DNA of 8,250 nucleotides, from positions 1 to 8,250 of the forward strand of contig JABSSP010000002.1 of NCBI GenBank assembly GCA_013213985.1, given 5' to 3'. Of the stretch, positions 6,533 to 8,250 are shown piece by piece. Source of the DNA: Candidatus Babelota bacterium (lineage in GTDB: Bacteria; Babelota; Babeliae; Babelales; Vermiphilaceae). The translations under genes and the position numbers were made by a program. The notes beneath the pieces were generated by a model. The model worked only from the letters and a program-made list of their open reading frames with translations, searched no databases and was not told the DNA's origin. Position 1 is the stretch's first letter; each line of letters starts with the position of its first letter.

Positions 6533-6591
6533 ACATTTATAAGACTATACCCTTATTCTAACTAAAAATATTACTATTGCCAGAGGTTACC

Positions 6592-7656
6592 ATGAAACGA
6601 TATTTTGTTTTATTCTTTTTATTACCTTTTTGTTTGATAACACAAAAAATAGATTCAACTCCAAACCAAACTACCATTATACGCACCGTTGACACACAGC
6701 AAGACGTCAGCAAACCAATTGTTTTTACGCAAGCAGGTATTAATGTTTTTTTTAAAGATAGATTTTCTTCGCCTGCATACGCGCGTGACTTTTTGCCGTA
6801 CAGTTTCAAACATTTGATACAACTGCTCGAACACGGCAATGAAAAAGATGAATCAAAAGCTTATTTTCAAACGATGATTCGACTTTTTACCAATAAAGTT
6901 AAAGCCGCTCCTTTCATTACCGTAGAAGCATTTACAACCATGATAAATCACTTAGCATCTCTCGGGCAACAATATGTTACGGTTGAAAAAAATGATTCAT
7001 CAAACAGCATTAAAAAAACAATCACTGATTTATTGTATGACAAATTTTTATCTCACTTTGCACTCTTTAAATCAGAAACAAATTTATTTTTAAACACTGT
7101 TTCTGAGCACATTGTACACATTGTTAACTGCAATACCCCAGAACAGAACAATGATTCAAGTGTTCAACAAATACGCCTATGCACCATTCTTTTGCTTGAA
7201 AATTGTATTAGTAAGCTTATTTGGAACCCTAGAGATCAAGAAAAAACATGGGGTAGTGTTAAAAAAGTTGCACACAATATTTCACAACTGCATGCTCAAC
7301 AGATTATTGCAAACCCAAATAACATAGAAGATCTTTTGACCAGTTTGATCGAACGCTATTGTTATTTCATTGAACTCACGCATGGTGATCTTAGCTTAGA
7401 ATTTTTTTTAAAAATACAAGAAGATATCACAAACGAATGTCCAGTATTTTTGAAAAATAACAATCAAAATCTTTTTATAAAAACAAATCTAGATCGCCTC
7501 ATGCAGGCACTTACTGTTGGTGAAGCACGTGCTCGTGCACAAGAATATGGTCTATGCGCAAACAATTATGAAAAACAACCTGCAAAGCAACGTATTGAAA
7601 CTTTTCCAATGCCGCCGCAAAAGAAAAAACGAACAAAGCGATCTAGAAGAAATTAG
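6592..7656 (+). CDS. Exported helical protein of unknown function
   Basis: This 354-residue protein is not one I recognise. It begins MKRYFVLFFLLPFCLITQKI, a basic start with a hydrophobic stretch typical of a Sec signal peptide. Cleavage is probably near residues 20-24, but there is no clean A-X-A site, so an uncleaved anchor is possible. The Cys at 14 is not in a lipobox. The rest has no other membrane segment and looks predominantly alpha-helical, with several scattered cysteines. The last 20 residues are proline-rich and then very basic (PPQKKKRTKRSRRN). The ATG at 6592 is chosen over an in-frame TTG at 6577 because AGAGG lies five bases before the ATG and the signal peptide then starts at the N-terminus. 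It is transcribed divergently from the T2SS operon and convergently with the next gene. It could be a periplasmic or secreted protein. Confidence 0.8.
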   Translation: MKRYFVLFFLLPFCLITQKIDSTPNQTTIIRTVDTQQDVSKPIVFTQAGINVFFKDRFSSPAYARDFLPYSFKHLIQLLEHGNEKDESKAYFQTMIRLFTNKVKAAPFITVEAFTTMINHLASLGQQYVTVEKNDSSNSIKKTITDLLYDKFLSHFALFKSETNLFLNTVSEHIVHIVNCNTPEQNNDSSVQQIRLCTILLLENCISKLIWNPRDQEKTWGSVKKVAHNISQLHAQQIIANPNNIEDLLTSLIERYCYFIELTHGDLSLEFFLKIQEDITNECPVFLKNNNQNLFIKTNLDRLMQALTVGEARARAQEYGLCANNYEKQPAKQRIETFPMPPQKKKRTKRSRRN

Positions 7657-7660
7657 CACT

Positions 7661-7679
7661 TCTATAGGCATTTTATAGA
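7661..7679. terminator. Weak inverted repeat between convergent genes
   Basis: TCTATA and TATAGA are perfect 6-bp inverted copies around a 7-base loop, in the 26-nt gap between two convergent stop codons. The stem is nearly all A/T and no strong T run follows on either strand. A bidirectional terminator is possible by position, but the structure is too weak to be sure. Confidence 0.22.
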
Positions 7680-7682
7680 TTA

Positions 7683-8250
7683 TCAAAAGATTTCATTAAA
7701 TAGATCTACAAATAATTGACTTATATCCTTGAAATCTGCCTGAACGTCGAATTTGAAATTTTTTCCAAAAAAGACTCCTTCCATACGGAACTTGGGTAAT
7801 TTACCCGCAGGCCAATCCTTCAGTTGAGATTTTAAATAACACTTTTCTATATTGACAGTTTTAGACAAGAGCGCTGCAAGTGCTTCAACAGTCAAACCAG
7901 GAAGCTTAATACTAACCTGTGCTGTTTCTGTTGCAGCAATTTGAACAGCATTGGCAGCTCTCACGACCCCTTCTTGAGCTTTCTCAGCTGCTATTAATAA
8001 TCCCTTTTGTACATTATCAGCAGCAACTACACTGCCTTTCGCAGCATTAACACCTTGTTTGGCAATTTCAATACTAACTTTACCAATTTCTAAGCCGGCT
8101 TTAGCAACCTTATAGGCTGCTCTCTCTACCCCAAGTGCTGTACCAAGAGCAGCCGCTTCAATGCATTCTTTAACTTTTTTTGCGACCTTAGTTATCCCTT
8201 TTCCTACTTTTTTACCGAATTTGCCTGTTTCTTTTACAGCCGTTTTAATG
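7683..8250 (-). CDS. C-terminal part of a protein with 11-residue amphipathic helix repeats (partial, 5' end outside window)
   Basis: The minus-strand frame is open from the right edge to TGA at 7683-7685, giving 188 visible residues. Visible residues 7-105 divide without gaps into nine 11-residue units, for example IAKQGVNAAKG, SVVAADNVQKG, LLIAAEKAQEG and VVRAANAVQIA. Apolar or small residues recur near unit positions 1-2, 5 and 8, with Lys, Glu and Gln between them. This 11-residue spacing (three helical turns) is known from LEA proteins, apolipoproteins and synuclein, where helices lie on lipid surfaces. The remaining residues form a different, probably beta-rich tail (VSIKLPGLTVE, FRMEGVFFGKNFKFDVQADF) ending in a short amphipathic helix. 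A GTG at 7964 is internal, because the frame continues upstream with the same repeat pattern. I do not recognise the family; membrane or lipid association is an inference from the repeats. Confidence 0.78.
   Translation of the reverse strand, partial: IKTAVKETGKFGKKVGKGITKVAKKVKECIEAAALGTALGVERAAYKVAKAGLEIGKVSIEIAKQGVNAAKGSVVAADNVQKGLLIAAEKAQEGVVRAANAVQIAATETAQVSIKLPGLTVEALAALLSKTVNIEKCYLKSQLKDWPAGKLPKFRMEGVFFGKNFKFDVQADFKDISQLFVDLFNEIF

Noticed and set aside
6577..6591. TTG start adding five residues to the exported protein
   Set aside because: The ATG at 6592 has AGAGG at five bases and puts the basic signal-peptide start at the N-terminus.
6592..6660. Lipoprotein signal (Cys at residue 14 of the exported protein)
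   Set aside because: Pro-Phe precedes the Cys, which does not fit a lipobox.
7683..7964. Small 93-residue gene starting at GTG 7964
   Set aside because: The frame stays open to the window edge and the 11-residue repeat continues upstream, so the GTG is internal.

Overview
The window is an AT-rich stretch (roughly 35-40% G+C by eye) from a diderm (Gram-negative-type) bacterium. The envelope type follows from two systems that only make sense with two membranes: a run of type II secretion (T2SS) pseudopilin genes and an MCE/MlaD-type lipid-transport protein. The lysine-rich proteins, tight gene packing and unrecognisable secreted or repetitive flanking proteins remind me of Candidatus Dependentiae (TM6). 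That placement is an impression, not something a marker gene here proves.

Region 1 (1-113, + strand): a probable C-terminal fragment of a gene entering from the left. Its stop codon overlaps, tail to tail, the stop codon of the MCE gene.

Region 2 (110-6386, - strand): one compact operon, read right to left as gspF, gspG, gspH, gspI, gspJ, gspK and mlaD-like. Gaps are 18 nt (F/G) and 19 nt (K/mlaD). All other junctions overlap: 20 nt (G/H, after correcting the gspH start to a GTG at 4744), 23 nt (H/I), 4 nt (I/J) and 4 nt (J/K). The genes encode the inner-membrane platform protein GspF, the major pseudopilin GspG and the four minor pseudopilins H, I, J and K. GspK lacks Glu+5, as expected for the pilus-tip subunit. 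GspJ carries long Lys/Glu insertions. GspC, D, E, L, M and the prepilin peptidase are not in the window. The last gene encodes a 543-residue single-pass MCE protein with a helical stalk and a beta-rich C-terminal domain.

Region 3 (6387-6591): a 205-nt divergent intergenic region. It has a plausible promoter for the rightward gene, and an 8+8 bp palindrome lies across that promoter's -35/-10 spacer.

Region 4 (6592-7656, + strand): a 354-residue, mostly helical protein with an N-terminal export signal and a very basic C-terminus. I do not recognise it.

Region 5 (7683-8250, - strand): the C-terminal 188 residues of a gene entering from the right. Nine consecutive 11-residue amphipathic helix units are followed by a short beta-rich tail.

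Together the core of the window builds the pseudopilus and platform of a T2SS, co-transcribed with a lipid-trafficking MCE protein. The flanking genes are unassigned.
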